A stretch of 64,000 nucleotides of DNA, from NCBI GenBank assembly GCA_031769625.1, contig JAUIMM010000686.1:3742001-3806000 (forward strand), in the 5' to 3' direction. The position numbers and the translations under genes were made by a program. The notes under the pieces are model-generated. The model saw nothing but the letters and a program-made list of their open reading frames with translations, made no database searches and was not told where the DNA came from. The stretch comes from Taudactylus pleione. Its lineage: Eukaryota; Chordata; Amphibia; Anura; Myobatrachidae. Shown here in pieces: positions 11,144 to 22,239 of this stretch; positions within the stretch are counted from its first letter, which is position 1; the number at the start of each line of letters is the position of its first letter.

Positions 11144-11478
11144 TTTATTTATTACCAGTTATTTATATAGTGCACACATATCCCGCAGCGCTTTACAGAG
11201 AATATTTTTCCATTCACATCAGTCCCTGCCCCAGTGGGGCTTACAGTCTATATCCCCAACCACATGCACACAAACATGCTGTACACACTAGGGTTAATTT
11301 TTGTTGGGACCAATTAACCTACCAGTATATATTTGCAGTGTGTGAGGAAACCGGAGAACCCGGAGGAAACACACGCAAGCACAGGGAGAATATACAGTTA
11401 GGGACATAGTGGGAATCGATCCCACGGCCTCAGTGCTGTGAGGCAGTAATGCTAACCATTACACTGTCTGTGCTGTCT
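11144..11478 (-). mobile_element. V-SINE with L2-like tail
   Basis: Read on the minus strand, the element starts with a tRNA-derived head. An A-box-like TGTAATGGTTAGCATTACTG is at 11444-11463, and a B-box-like GGATCGATTCC lies at about 11412-11422; together they form the internal RNA polymerase III promoter. The conserved V-SINE centre follows (TGCTTGCGTGTGTTTCCTCC, GGTAGGTTAATTGG). It ends in an L2-like 3' tail (CTGTAAAGCGCTGCGGGATA) and (TAAA)-type sequence near 11144-11160. Non-coding; retrotransposition would be by a LINE reverse transcriptase that recognises the tail. Confidence 0.88.
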
Positions 11479-11479
11479 G

Positions 11480-13155
11480 TTACTGAATTATTGCCTGTAA
11501 ATATAATCTTTGTTTCATTTTGTACTCCATTTTCTAATGTGGTTTTTCATTAATTTTATGTAGAGATTTATATGCTACTGTCCTTTATAAAACAGTAAGA
11601 TGTCCACAGATGTGTCCTTATGAAGCTTTGTTAAAAATACTTATGTCACAGTTACTGGCCATTCGTAATGTGCAAGTTCTCTCAAAAAAATGTCTGTCGC
11701 ACTGTCTTGTTTTTATATTCAGAAGATTTTGAACAAAACTTGAACATCCCAAAACAGTTAGCGTGATCGATTAGAGTAGAGAGAGAAACTGAATAGTACC
11801 ACATTTATCTAAAAGATGGACTTTACTTTTATTTTTGCTTTCCTTTTTGCCTATAAGGTGTTTAAAAAAAAAAAATACTTTAAATGCCTCTCCTCATAGT
11901 AATGCCCTCATAGTATCTCATCTCCTATTTAATTCTTCCATGCATTTCTGTATGCACCTAAGGCGCTCTGTGGTTAACAGTCTGACAGTTGGCACAAACC
12001 CATGATAGGAACATTTAGGAGGTATCAAATTTGTTTTTTTGTTAATCATTGAGAATGCACCGATGGTTGCATAAGAGATTGGACACAATGAGTTAAAGAA
12101 AGATACCATGAAATGTACCTTTTTGGGTATATTGTGCCTTTATCCTCTACGTCTACTGTGCTTGGAGTTTTAAACTTTTTAAAATGTTGACACGTACTTC
12201 ACAACAATTTATTTCCATCAGTGTTTCAACTTCCACTCGATCTCTCTCCCTTGTCTCTGAGCTCCCTAAGGTCATCCTTATACGGCCACCAATCTCGAGT
12301 AGTTCTAATCGGATCATATTGCTATAATTGTCTATCCACCCCCGCCCGTTTCCTCAGTCCCATCCATTTATTCTTTAAAATGTTTTTTTTCATGTAAGTT
12401 ACTTTGCTCTCTTCCTTGCAATTGGTTGTATCAAAATTATTATATCTATTTAAAATAATAAATCTGATCATGGTACTTGACAAAAGAGAAGTAGAGTATG
12501 CATGCTTTAACATGTCCACAGATTGCATACATCTGACACATATAGAAAGGGCCATGTTGCCCACCATTCTCCACTCACAGTGGCATAGTTTAGATGATCT
12601 GGTATGATCCTACTGTTATATCTGCTCCTCTATTGCCTAGTACAGGTGACTATAATAGTAAGAGGAGATGGAAGATAAAGACTACAAAGCAACTAGAAAT
12701 AATTATTTAAATGAAGCTATTCTCTCATAACCTGAAACACAATATAAATGTGCCCAGGCAGCTTAGGAGTGTGTGTGTTGGTGAAAGGATTTATGTGAGT
12801 CCATCTTACAGTGGCAGCACTTCCATTAAGTTGCACATTGTATTTGGAGCAGTTTTAGTTCCTCTGTGTCCTCTCCCTTGAAAGCTCCTATTTATATTTT
12901 CCCATTGCATATGCAGTTAGTGCAGCCAAATAGTAGTGTGGTACATTTTCCTACTACATTCGTGTTTTGTTTTGTTTTTTAATCCTGTTTTAATTTAGTG
13001 TTATTTTTGTCTGCAATTTTGCTAACACGTGTACTATTGCCACACCTCTGGACGCTTTCATTAAGACTTTATTATGCAAAATCCATTCACTACTCCAGCA
13101 TCTGATGCTATATTTGTGACACTTCATGTGCTTTGTCATATTCTGTCTATCCTGG
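11480..13155. other. No gene recognised
   Basis: AT-rich sequence with short frames only (11918-12109, 12322-12607). No conserved domain, RNA gene or repeat boundary recognised. Confidence 0.5.
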
Positions 13156-13159
13156 ATTT

Positions 13160-13256
13160 TGGAATCAGTATGATTTTCCGGCAGACGGGATGCCGGCAGT
13201 CAGAAGACAGACAGCGGCATCCCGATGTTGAAAATCCTGACTGGCCGGTAAGTAGC
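13160..13256. mobile_element. Telomere-core MITE family, arm fragment
   Basis: About 95 bp containing GACGGGATGCCGGCAGTCAG and the inverted CGGCATCCCG, arm words of the family at 292-592. Here the two arms face each other across a short loop and the G-rich core is missing. Confidence 0.5.
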
Positions 13257-13598
13257 TTAAGTAGCTTGTCATATATGCAGTGTTTCTACACATTTCTTTT
13301 ATTCAAAATTACCAACTAATTTCTTACACAGTGTCTGCATAAGACTACACAAATCATATCATTTTCAAAAAGAAAGCCCACACTTTTAAAATCCCATGTT
13401 CCACAATTGATGATCAGATAATTATTCTTTACTGTATCTTATGAATATTTTGGGTAAAACATAAGCCTATATTAAAGTTCTAACAGATTATCTTGTGAGC
13501 TGGATATTTCAGCTGTACTGTACGTCAATAAGACATAAGACCCAAGAAATACATGGGTACTTCCCAGGTCATTCAATCCTAGAAATTACCAGGTCTTA

Positions 13599-13992
13599 AG
13601 GTGCGTACACACTTGCCGATATTTTGGACGACTGAACGTTATTAATATCATTATCGTTCAGTCGTTCACTATATATATGCAAAAACGATGAACGATAACG
13701 ATCAACGATGCGTGCTCCTGCAGGTCGTTGGTCTTTGTCGTTCATCGTTCGAACATGCAGGCCAACCTGATGATATTGTCAGGCTGAAAAGGGGGGGGGG
13801 GGTTAACCCCCTATTGTCAGGCTGTTGCATGTTCGGGAATGAGGGAGGAAGCCCAGCACTGAACCATATCGTTCATGATATCGTTCAGTGTTTGGGCTCA
13901 ATGTCATTAACTACATTGAGCACACCCCTTTCGGGGACACAGTGACTAGACTATGTCGCTCATGAAGCGAATCGTCTAGTGTGTATGCCTCT
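13599..13992. mobile_element. Palindromic MITE (ACACAC-end group), TTA duplication
   Basis: The ends AGGTGCGTACACACTTG (13599-13615) and the inverse of CTAGTGTGTATGCCTCT (13976-13992) form an imperfect terminal inverted repeat flanked by direct TTA (13596-13598 and 13993-13995). The interior contains repeated ATCGTTCA words. ATTGTCAGGCTG occurs twice around a 12-G run (about 13790-13801) followed by AACCCCC. Non-coding, PIF/Harbinger-like. Confidence 0.82.
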
Positions 13993-14062
13993 TTAGTGTA
14001 AGACCCCCATTCACACTACACCAAAACTCAAGAAATTCCACGGTCTGATATGTTCACACTAA

Positions 14063-14585
14063 GGGCCTCATTCAGACCCACTCGCGAGCGGCTGTCCGCT
14101 CGCAAGTGGGTCGATGGTGTGCACTGCGCATGCGCACGACGGAGGGAGTTCCGTCGTGCGCATGCGCGAGACGCGCCGAGCGAAGGACTTTCCTTCGCTC
14201 GTTGTGTCTGATCAAAGGGGGCGTGCTGTCGATGTTGATTGACAGCACGCCCCCTTTGGTGGGCGTGCTGGGGGCGTGTCTGCCAGACGGAGGCGTTCCG
14301 AAGGGAACGCCTACCGTCAGAAGCCGGCCCCACTGACATCACTAGTGATAGAGCCAAAATCACTCCTGGCCTTGCGGTTGAGAAACTCAACCGCAGGCTT
14401 CTGCTCGCACTGGCGATGGTCGCGATGGTCAAGACCATCGCGACCATCATCCTGCACGCTCGTATAGGCTGTGGGTGGTGACCCACAGCTATACGAGCGT
14501 CCAGGAGGACGCTCCATATTAATGGAGGTGGGCCCTGATTCAGAGCGAGCGCTCTGGTCAGAGCGTCCGGCTCTGAATCAGGGCC
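14063..14585. mobile_element. Hairpin-chain MITE, copy 1 (TAA duplication)
   Basis: The ends GGGCCTCATTCAGA (14063-14076) and the inverse of TCTGAATCAGGGCC (14572-14585) are flanked by TAA (14060-14062 and 14586-14588), a PIF/Harbinger-type duplication. The 523 bp is almost entirely consecutive hairpins: 14077-14110, 14126-14167, 14177-14201, 14214-14257 (17-bp perfect stem), 14286-14318, about 14372-14399, 14415-14448 (16-bp perfect stem, 2-base loop), 14458-14498, 14497-14513, and a terminal hairpin at 14533-14583 that repeats the end motif internally. Two more copies are at 28895-29443 and 36701-37230. All long open frames here (for example 14028-14486) follow from the palindromes and are not genes. 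Confidence 0.88.
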
Positions 14586-14589
14586 TAAA

Positions 14590-14880
14590 TCTGGGTCTGT
14601 CCTGGAATATGGTGTGGATTTAAAGGGGATACTTTTTTTTGTTTACAGTAACGATTAGAGTAAAGGTCACAAAGTTTGTTTGTTTCCAATGTTTTTTTTT
14701 TTTTTTTTATTGAAAACCAATACATTTTTACATTACAATATAAGAAAATTATGAATATAGCCTCTAGGAAGTTTCGGTCTATATAAAGACAAAATTTTCA
14801 CATAAAAAAGTTAGTTAGTTGCTCCCCAGCCATGTGGTCCGGATGCCTGCAGTTGATGTCATCTGCAGATGCACGGAACA
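14590..14880. other. No gene recognised
   Basis: AT-rich spacer with a T-run at about 14691-14709. No gene or repeat identified. Confidence 0.45.
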
Positions 14881-14884
14881 GCCA

Positions 14885-15105
14885 ATGAGAACGTTTTCTT
14901 AAAACCCGGGTCTAAAAACCTGGGTTGGATGCATTCACACTAGAGCCTACCCAGGTTTTACCTGGGAAAAACCCTATTATAGAGCAAGGTCATGGACCCA
15001 GGACTTCAAACCGGGTCGTTTCTGTTCACACACAACAAAAACCCGGGTTGATGCACGTTCACGTCCAAACACCTGGGTTTTTACTGTCTGAAAAGGGTAT
15101 TAGTG
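14885..15105. repeat. ACCCGGGTT-type interspersed repeat
   Basis: Repeated and inverted copies of AACCCGGGTT and ACCTGGGTT words are interleaved with GTTCACAC and CATTCACAC. A related block lies at about 36370-36700. The composition and internal inverted repeats suggest another MITE family, but clear ends were not found. Confidence 0.5.
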
Positions 15106-15149
15106 TATTGTCTATAACATCCTAATCACAGCTCAGCCACATCAATTTT

Positions 15150-15565
15150 AAGACGAAGGGGGTCTATGTAATATTAATCATGGTACTGCCATGATTATTA
15201 TGTATCCAACTCACAGGTGATATTTTAATTTTTGAATGAAAATATCCCGCTACAGTATGTACAAAGGGGAACTCACAGGGACAGCGATTGCCTACGGGTC
15301 ATATCCCCGGCATTTAGGAGAAGTCTTCCACAGATGTAATAGACTTCTCTTGGGGAAGGTGACACTGTGCATGCGCAGTATCAACTTCCGGAGCTGGCCG
15401 GGGTCTGCGGAGGAGAGATCGGAAGATCTCTCTCCTGCCCCTGGAGCTTCCATAGGCTTACAGTAGTTTATACCATCTGAAGATGGTGTACACTACCAGG
15501 GCTAAACTCCAAAAAGCTTAGCCCTTTGGAATTTAGTACATAGGGATCAGATCGTAGTCCCCATA
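15150..15565. repeat. TTTATACCATCTTCAG-type interspersed repeat, copy 1
   Basis: It shares TTTATACCATCT(T/G)(A/C)AG, GAGAGATCTTCC-like, CACTGTGCA and 'AGTCCCCAT...AATGGGAACTG' words with about 30090-30350 and 51925-52265. TCTATGTA near the left and TACATAGG near the right are inverted, suggesting a palindromic MITE. Non-coding. Confidence 0.5.
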
Positions 15566-15569
15566 ATAA

Positions 15570-16885
15570 TAATGGGAACTGTGACCTGCAGAGCTAATTA
15601 GCACTGTGTGGGTATCCAATTAGCAGACTGGGCTATCCTATAAGCCCCGAAGTGCCGCCCTATGCCGACACTTAGCGTGTATATTTTTGGGACCTGATGT
15701 GTCCCAAAAATAATCCACGATAAGTGCTGTTTTTTCACCACATAAAGGGCGAAAACATATACTGTAGGTCTATCTTGCTGATGTAGAATAAGCAATCCTG
15801 TGTGAAAGCCTGTGTGATGACGCAGTTCCGGCTTATCTTCCCACCCCGCCTTACCACTGGTCTGCTCCTCTCTAAAAAGTTGGTAAGTATGAAGTAATTT
15901 CCAAGACTGGAGTGGAGGCAGCATTTTTCGATGTTTGGGAGAGCTGTAATTCTAGGCAATGTCTGTAGCTGAGTGATAGATTGTTGCTGCCAGGCTAACA
16001 CATCAATGTTTATTTTACAGTATAATTGCTTGAGATTTTAGTCAGTATATTTCAGCTACACATTACCATTGGAACCATTGCAAGAGACACCAATCACCTT
16101 AAATGATCCATAACCTCCTATCAAGACATTTGTATCCTATTGAAACCCCCCCCTCCCCAATAATGACTAACTAAAAAAAATGCTAATGGAAATATTGAGA
16201 ACCTCTTATGACAGTGCTGGCTCTATAATCAGCGCAGAATTCTAAGAAACCATAATTCCTAAGTGGTGGACTTTTCTTTGTATTGTTTGGCTTTGTGCTG
16301 ACATTGTTTGCAGGAACACCTAACTGTACTCTTATCTTAATAATGCTTTTATACTATTTTATGCAGTGGATGGCATTTTACCTCTATCCATTTATGTGCT
16401 CTGTAAAATTTGTAAAACAGAATTTTGAGGTAAATTTCAGTAAACTGTTAATAATCACAATGCGAGTGTTGACATGCAGTCATTTCTATGTGTCCGTTGA
16501 GATTTTTTCTCCCACTCCTTTCTTTACACACTGATTGTTAATGGATTCAACGTCTAGCCAGCAAGTGGAAATCAGCCTGCTTAGGAGACGTTCAACTCTT
16601 AAGTGCTTGACAACTCTGATCAGCAATGCCTCTCCTTTTAATGTGCTTGTTGCATCATATTGAAGCTCAGAAAATAGCCTTTCTCGTCTGCCTTTCTAGT
16701 TGCAAAAAAACCTCACGGTTTATCTTGCTATTTTTAAAGATTGGTTTGGAAAAAGCAGTGTCCTAAACAGCATGGAATAGGAGTTTCTGTAAAGTAACAT
16801 GCTGGGTGGGTGTGACTGTGTTTTTGGTTCATAAGTGCAAAACCTGGTACATTGGAAGGGTTATGTCTTAATCTAGATAATACAT
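15570..16885. other. No gene recognised
   Basis: A perfect 12-bp stem TATTTTTGGGAC (15682-15693) with GTCCCAAAAATA (15701-15712) and a 7-base loop is the only distinct structure. The 108-codon minus-strand frame (15598-15924) has no recognisable domain. Confidence 0.45.
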
Positions 16886-16890
16886 ATTTA

Positions 16891-17065
16891 GAGGTATATT
16901 TACTAAATTGAGAGTATGTAGAAGTGGAGATGTTGCCCATAGCAACCAATCAGAATGTAGCTATTATTTTCTAGAAGGTGCTAGTTAAATGTTAAGTAGA
17001 ATCTGATTGGTTGCTATGGGCAACATCGACATTTCTAAAAACTCTCACTTTGGTAAATATACCTC
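16891..17065. mobile_element. Short palindromic MITE (CCAATCAGA type)
   Basis: The ends GAGGTATATTTAC (16891-16903) and GTAAATATACCTC (17053-17065) are perfectly inverted, and TA lies outside both. Inner arms also pair: GTTGCCCATAGCAACCAATC near 16932 against GATTGGTTGCTATGGGCAAC near 17005. The whole 175 bp folds into one long hairpin. Non-coding, probably mobilised by a mariner- or Harbinger-type transposase. Confidence 0.8.
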
Positions 17066-17239
17066 TAAGTGTAGCATTGAGTAAAGTAGCAGATTTCTTT
17101 GCATTGATGCTGCAATTCATTTCTGTAAAGCAGGTTTAGGAAGTCTGTGTGGTTCTTCACTTGGTAGCATACATTGCAGCTCAGCAACTACTACATTATA
17201 GAGACGTTCTTACTCTTTTGAATAAGGAACTTCATTTTC

Positions 17240-17553
17240 TTTACTGTTTACATTTACACACACATGGCGAAATTTTACCTGATCTGGCCGATTCCGATGC
17301 ATCGGAATAACAGAGCGTGTAAAATATGTCCTAATCGTGAGTATGTCCCCACTGGTTGTACATCGCATCTTCAGATCTGCCGTGCTGTAGGGCAGATCTG
17401 CCAATCTGGGACATGATGCACTGAACAAAAAGAAAGGATACGCGATGTATCGATTGTTCATACACCAAATCGTGAGCAGGACTGCCGGGGGAGTTTCAAG
17501 GGAAATCGTACACATCACCGGATCGGCAGCACATCGCCATGTGTGTAGGCACC
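17240..17553. mobile_element. Palindromic MITE (ACACAC-end group)
   Basis: The left part ACACACATGGCGAAATTTTA (about 17258-17277) pairs with the right end around CATCGCCATGTGTGTAGGC (about 17532-17550). Inner inverted words include CGATGCATCG and AGATCTGCC/GGCAGATCT. The outer left end is eroded, so boundaries are approximate. Confidence 0.6.
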
Positions 17554-17559
17554 ATAAGT

Positions 17560-19655
17560 ATGTAATGATATGAGTCTATTAGGTGCTTGTACAAAATAAT
17601 ATAAAAAGCAATAAAATGTAGCTGGTTGTACACAAAATTGTCAAACAGAGGAGTACTTGGGACTTGCTATGTACGGGGTCAACATTTCCTGTCATGTCAC
17701 ACATATGACATGACACGAAAAGATTAAGAAAACCTAGAAAATGCTTTAAATCTAATGTCACTTTAGGTTGGCTCTGATTTTATGTGGGATGTTAAACTCA
17801 GTAGTTTGTACATACAGGTCATATGGTGAAGGAAAAGGGAATGCAGTATTTCTCGGCAGAAGATTAATCAAGTTGTCTTGTAAATGTTCAGAGAACATTT
17901 TTACACTGAACAATTTCTGGGATGATTGTCCTTTGGATCCGTTGATTACTCTAGATGTACTGCTAAAGCACAGAGGTTAGGAATTAGAGCTCTTAGGAGA
18001 AATGGGACATCGACAAGCTCAGTGTTGCAAGTCAAATACATTTCTGTATCGATCAGACATTTATGGGGAACCACTTGATTAACCATTTAGAAGTCCAAGT
18101 CCACCTTTTTTTTGACTGAACAGTTAAATATGTGATTTGCTGGAAAAAGCGGAGCGGCTAGAATCCTGTAATACATTGAACACTGCATTCTTTAAACTAT
18201 TCAACTGTTTTTGGCAGTCACTTTTGCCAAGAATAACTTGGACATTTGTATCCACATTTTTTTTAGCTGCTTCATTCACAAAATAATCACAATTTATTTA
18301 AGCTTTCAGTGTACTGTCTTTTTTTTTTTTTTAAATGGGGTATTTCACAATGTCAGCTGGCAGAGCTGGTAGAGGACTGTAAGCTGCAGTCAGAGCCAAC
18401 AATGGCACTTGGATTTATGTCAAATTGTGTGTACCGTAAGTGTCATTGTGCTGTAGATAGACGTAAAGGCCATGGCTTTAGTATCTTGTCTGATTTCTGT
18501 CTGCCGTCTGTCTGGGAATTCTTTCATATTGCTGGAATTTCAGGAATTTTCCGGGAGTTTATCTATAATCTGTCTTCTATCCAGGGTCATATCAAGAACT
18601 GGCATACACTGGCCTTATGGATGGCTTGTTTGGCAAGCTTAGCTTGTCTTAGGTTTTACTGTATTTTACACTAGTTTCATTGAATTTCCTACACAGCAAC
18701 AAGTGTTTATGTACACGAAGACTCTTTAGCTTCATCACTGACACAAAAATAAATGTTACATTTATTTGCTTTTGTATGTATTCTAATGTAGTTCTTTCCA
18801 TTATAACATACTATGATCTCAGTGAGTTTGGTATTTTGCTGAACTTTCTGACATAATCCTGCATTTTACAGCATGGTTGGGCTACAGAAAATGGGTTTGA
18901 ACTGTTAGGTGTTGTTTTACAAAGAAGTTGTTTCCTGTGCTGCCCCAGTGAGCAAGAATTGCCTTTACAGCACATTGCATCAGGGTCCAATTATAAAACA
19001 ATGATTTAAAAAAAAAACAAAAAAAAAAACAATAATGCCATAACTGATTATGCACAGGGAATGTACACCTAACTGTCTGCTGTGATGTTTACTGCTGCTA
19101 AGGGAAAACACAACACCTGGGAGCAAATGTGTAACTAGCTATGGCCTACTGATTGTGCGTGTTTCTGCATGTTTCAGTTTGGTTTGGTAAATGCGGGCTG
19201 TACAGAATGTTGCTATGGTGCCAGATCTTTCTAGTTATGCCTTTGCATGGGATGAAGGATCGCGCTGAGCGAAAAAAAATTGGGGTCCTAGGGACGCCTC
19301 ACTTCAAAAAATTGGGTTTCTTCTCCACTGTTTCTGGGTCCCATCTTATTGGAGATGAGGGCAGGCTGCAGTTGGGACAGTTCTGGGGGCAGGTAGCAGA
19401 TGGGGTAGAGCTGGGGGGAAAGGCAGGGAGAGGTTGGTGTAGTTCTGGGAGTAGAGGGGAGTATCTCTCTCTCTCTCTCTCTCTCGTGATGAAGAATAGA
19501 GGAAATTTATAATCCAGCATAAAGATGTATAATGTCTGCCTGACTTCGTCGGTTTTTGCCTTTAATCTAGACTATCATGGACCTTGTGGGGTGTTCCCAA
19601 TATGCAGTGTTTAGTACCTACTAAAAGTTGTCCACTGAAGGACAACCGATTAACG
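17560..19655. other. No gene recognised
   Basis: Largely unique AT-rich sequence. A (CT)n tract lies at about 19462-19485, and A-runs at 19009-19030. The 121-codon (18309-18674) and 119-codon (19153-19512) plus-strand frames show no recognisable domain and lack exon-like context. Confidence 0.45.
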
Positions 19656-19664
19656 GACGTTAGG

Positions 19665-19790
19665 GTCATGGGCGCCCAAGAATCATTGATGTACTAGCAA
19701 TGGTCCGATCCAACAGAAGAGCTTCTCTAGCACAAATTGCTGAAAAAGAATGCTGGCTATGATAGAAAGGTGTCAGAACACACAGTACAT
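19665..19790 (+). pseudogene. Tc1-like transposase, short N-terminal relic
   Basis: TGGTCCGATCCAACAGAAGA, CACAAATTGCTGAAAAAG and GATAGAAAGGTGTCAGAACA closely resemble the N-terminal (DNA-binding) coding region of a Tc1-like transposase family widespread in fish and frogs. It is distinct from the family at 2163 and 27544. The match fades after about 19790 and the remaining coding sequence is gone. Identification rests on recalled family sequence, not on a search. Confidence 0.55.
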
Positions 19791-20276
19791 GTGTGTGACT
19801 GATTCTGTATACGAAGCACAACAGACCTTGGTCTGGAAAAAAGCCATGGCTGCTGCATCGTAGCACTTCGTTTACAGATTCAGGCTCAGTCGCACACAGA
19901 TAGAACCCGCGAGACTTGGCTTCCAACAAACGTCTTTCAAATGTTATGTCAGTTCAATCGCGACAGGATATTGTTCCACGTGGAATATTGAGGTTAGGTT
20001 TATGAGGACACATCTGTACTTATTAGAACATCATTAATGTATTGAAGTTACTATACCATAAGCGCCCTCTTGGTGTTTTTTTTGTGTATGTGATTCATTG
20101 TAGGTCCGAACTGACGGGCCTAACGAGGAGCAAATTCTTTGTTGAAAATAATTCAACTTGCACAAACAGGGACAATTTAAATTTTTAGTGCATGATAAAG
20201 GTTTATTTTTTGTGATACGTATGCTTGGCACTTACTGTGAGATGTTTGAGATGATAGAGTGGGGTGTGGTATAAGA

Positions 20277-20676
20277 GATAGACAGTAATTAGTTAGACAG
20301 TGTCTAGATAGACACCAGATGTTAGACAGTGAATAGTTAGACAGGGAAAAAGGTAGACAGGGTCAAAAGTTCGACATGAAAATAAATAAATGGTAGACTT
20401 TTTTTTTTTTCCCCCCTAATCTTCACTCTAACCCTAACCCTCCCCTTGGTGCCTAACCTTAACCCTCCCTCCTGGTACCTAACCCTAACCGTGGGGGTAA
20501 GTGCCTAACCCTCCAGTAACTGCCTAAACCTAACCCTAAATTAAAAAACAAACAATAAAAAATCATGTCGACCATTTTCATGTCTTTGACCCTGTCGAAC
20601 TTTTGTCCCTGTTTAACTATTCACTGTCTAACATCTGGTGTCTATCTAGACATTGTCTAACTAATTACTGTCTATC
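20277..20676. mobile_element. 400-bp hairpin element with telomere-like loop
   Basis: Long inverted arms run from GATAGACAGTAATTAGTTAG (20277-20296) to CTAACTAATTACTGTCTATC (20657-20676). They remain alignable for about 110-120 bp, with words such as CACCAGATGTTAGACAGTGA and GGGTCAAAAGTTCGACA. The loop, about 20418-20545, is a degenerate array of CCCTAACC, TGCCTAAC and CCTCC units, the reverse complement of the core in the family at 292-592. Arms and ends are unrelated to that family. A T-run/C-run lies at the left arm-loop junction. Non-coding. Confidence 0.82.
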
Positions 20677-20734
20677 TATAGTCGGGAACCCGATAGTGAG
20701 TGAATGGGCACCTCGGGATGCTTTGGGCATTGCT

Positions 20735-20845
20735 GTAATCACCGGCGATTGTGCCCCTTGTGACACCACACAGAGTGGTGTGGCCTGCGAATAATGTTAT
20801 ATATATCAAAATGGCCTTTGGCATAAAAAAGGTTCCCCACCCCTG
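20735..20845 (-). mobile_element. hAT-Charlie-like terminal fragment
   Basis: Read on the minus strand, the element starts CAGGGGTGGGGAACCTTTTT (20826-20845) and continues GCCAAAGGCCATTTTGAT, then CAGGCCACACC. This is the terminal sequence typical of common vertebrate hAT/Charlie-type elements. The other end and any transposase are absent. A 10-bp hairpin ACACCACACA/TGTGTGGTGT-like structure lies near 20761-20782. Confidence 0.6.
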
Positions 20846-20849
20846 GTTT

Positions 20850-21833
20850 ACAACATGGTTTTAATTTGTTGTGGTCACACAGTGTATGGTGGTCTGTACG
20901 AACGTGTAGATCTGTTACCTGTTGCAGATAAAGCAACAAGCAGGGGATTGTTTACCATTTATCCAAAAAGTATGTTTTTGTCTTTCAGAAGTACTAGCTC
21001 GCTGATTATATTATCTACTCTTTTTAAAATAAGTATCGGTCTGCAGTCATTGAAACTTTGTACACCTTTTACTTTTGTTGTCAGTGAATGTGTGGTGTAA
21101 ATGTCTCAATATTTTACTTTTCTCAGCACTAAGACACATCCTGTATCGGTGCTTATCACAGTGATAGAAGATGTGATGGCACCGCAATACAGTATAGTTA
21201 AGTCACCGGAGAGGTATATACTGATACAATACTGTATGTACTTGTCATTGCGTGGTTCTATTGCTCATTTGAGAGCCCCTAAGGCCGTGCATGCTCCTTA
21301 AACAATGACACCATCGGAAGACGCTTTGGGACTTGGGAGCTCTTGGCAGCGAACAGAAGATGAGCATAATGATGGCATTGTGTTTTTTGACAAGCAACGA
21401 AAAGCTCCGTTGTTAGGTTTCCCGCTATGGCGCGGACAATATTACACAATCTTAGGCGCCGCTGGATACATTTTTGATTTCTCCACGGAATGCATGTTGT
21501 TAAATATTGACTAATTGCAAAAGCTATTTTTGTCAAAAATACATAAAGAAGGATTTATCGTATCTTGATAGATTAGCTCCTGTAGGTCTCGTTTTGTAAT
21601 AGCAATGAATAAGATCCAGCAAAAGTAATGTGTACCATGGCTACTTATTAAGCTTAAGCTGTTTCGATATTACTATTTCACACACATGCTTGTAATTCTG
21701 TACCTCTTAAGTGCAATCTAATAAACTGTATAACTACCCGTTAAAGCATCACCACAATGGTGGTTCTTTTTTTTTTTTTTTTTTCCATTACAGGATGGTA
21801 ATAACAGTAAGTAAATTGAAAAAAAAATATATA

Positions 21834-21866
<33 letters not shown>

Positions 21867-22235
21867 TACATCTATTACTTGAATATAGCATTTAGCCACT
21901 AGTCACTATATTAGACTTTTATCTTTTTTTCTTGTTTTTGTTTTTTGCTTAATGAAGTGGAACTGAAAACCTGGGTCTACGCTTTTACTTGCACTGCGCT
22001 TGCGTGAACTGACTAGCATGTAAATACCCCCTGATGCTAGCCCGGTGAAGTGTTAACATCAACCTTACTATTAAGGGTCAGTATTTCTGGGGCCACGTTG
22101 TGTCTATTAGCTGCTTTGTTGAGATTTCAATGATATAATTTAGCACTGACATTTAAGTCTGATATGTAATTATCTTATATGTCATACAGACATAAGTATC
22201 TTGATCTTAATACATTTCTATTATGCCCTATACAG
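20850..22235. other. No gene recognised
   Basis: AT-rich sequence. T-run at about 21768-21784 and a (TA)n microsatellite at about 21839-21866. The sequence around 21280-21515 is less AT-rich but shows no recognisable domain on either strand. Confidence 0.45.
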
Positions 22236-22239
22236 GCAT

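Noticed and set aside
11400..11470. tRNA gene
   Set aside because: The A- and B-box-like segments belong to the head of a V-SINE with its centre and tail attached; there is no intact cloverleaf.
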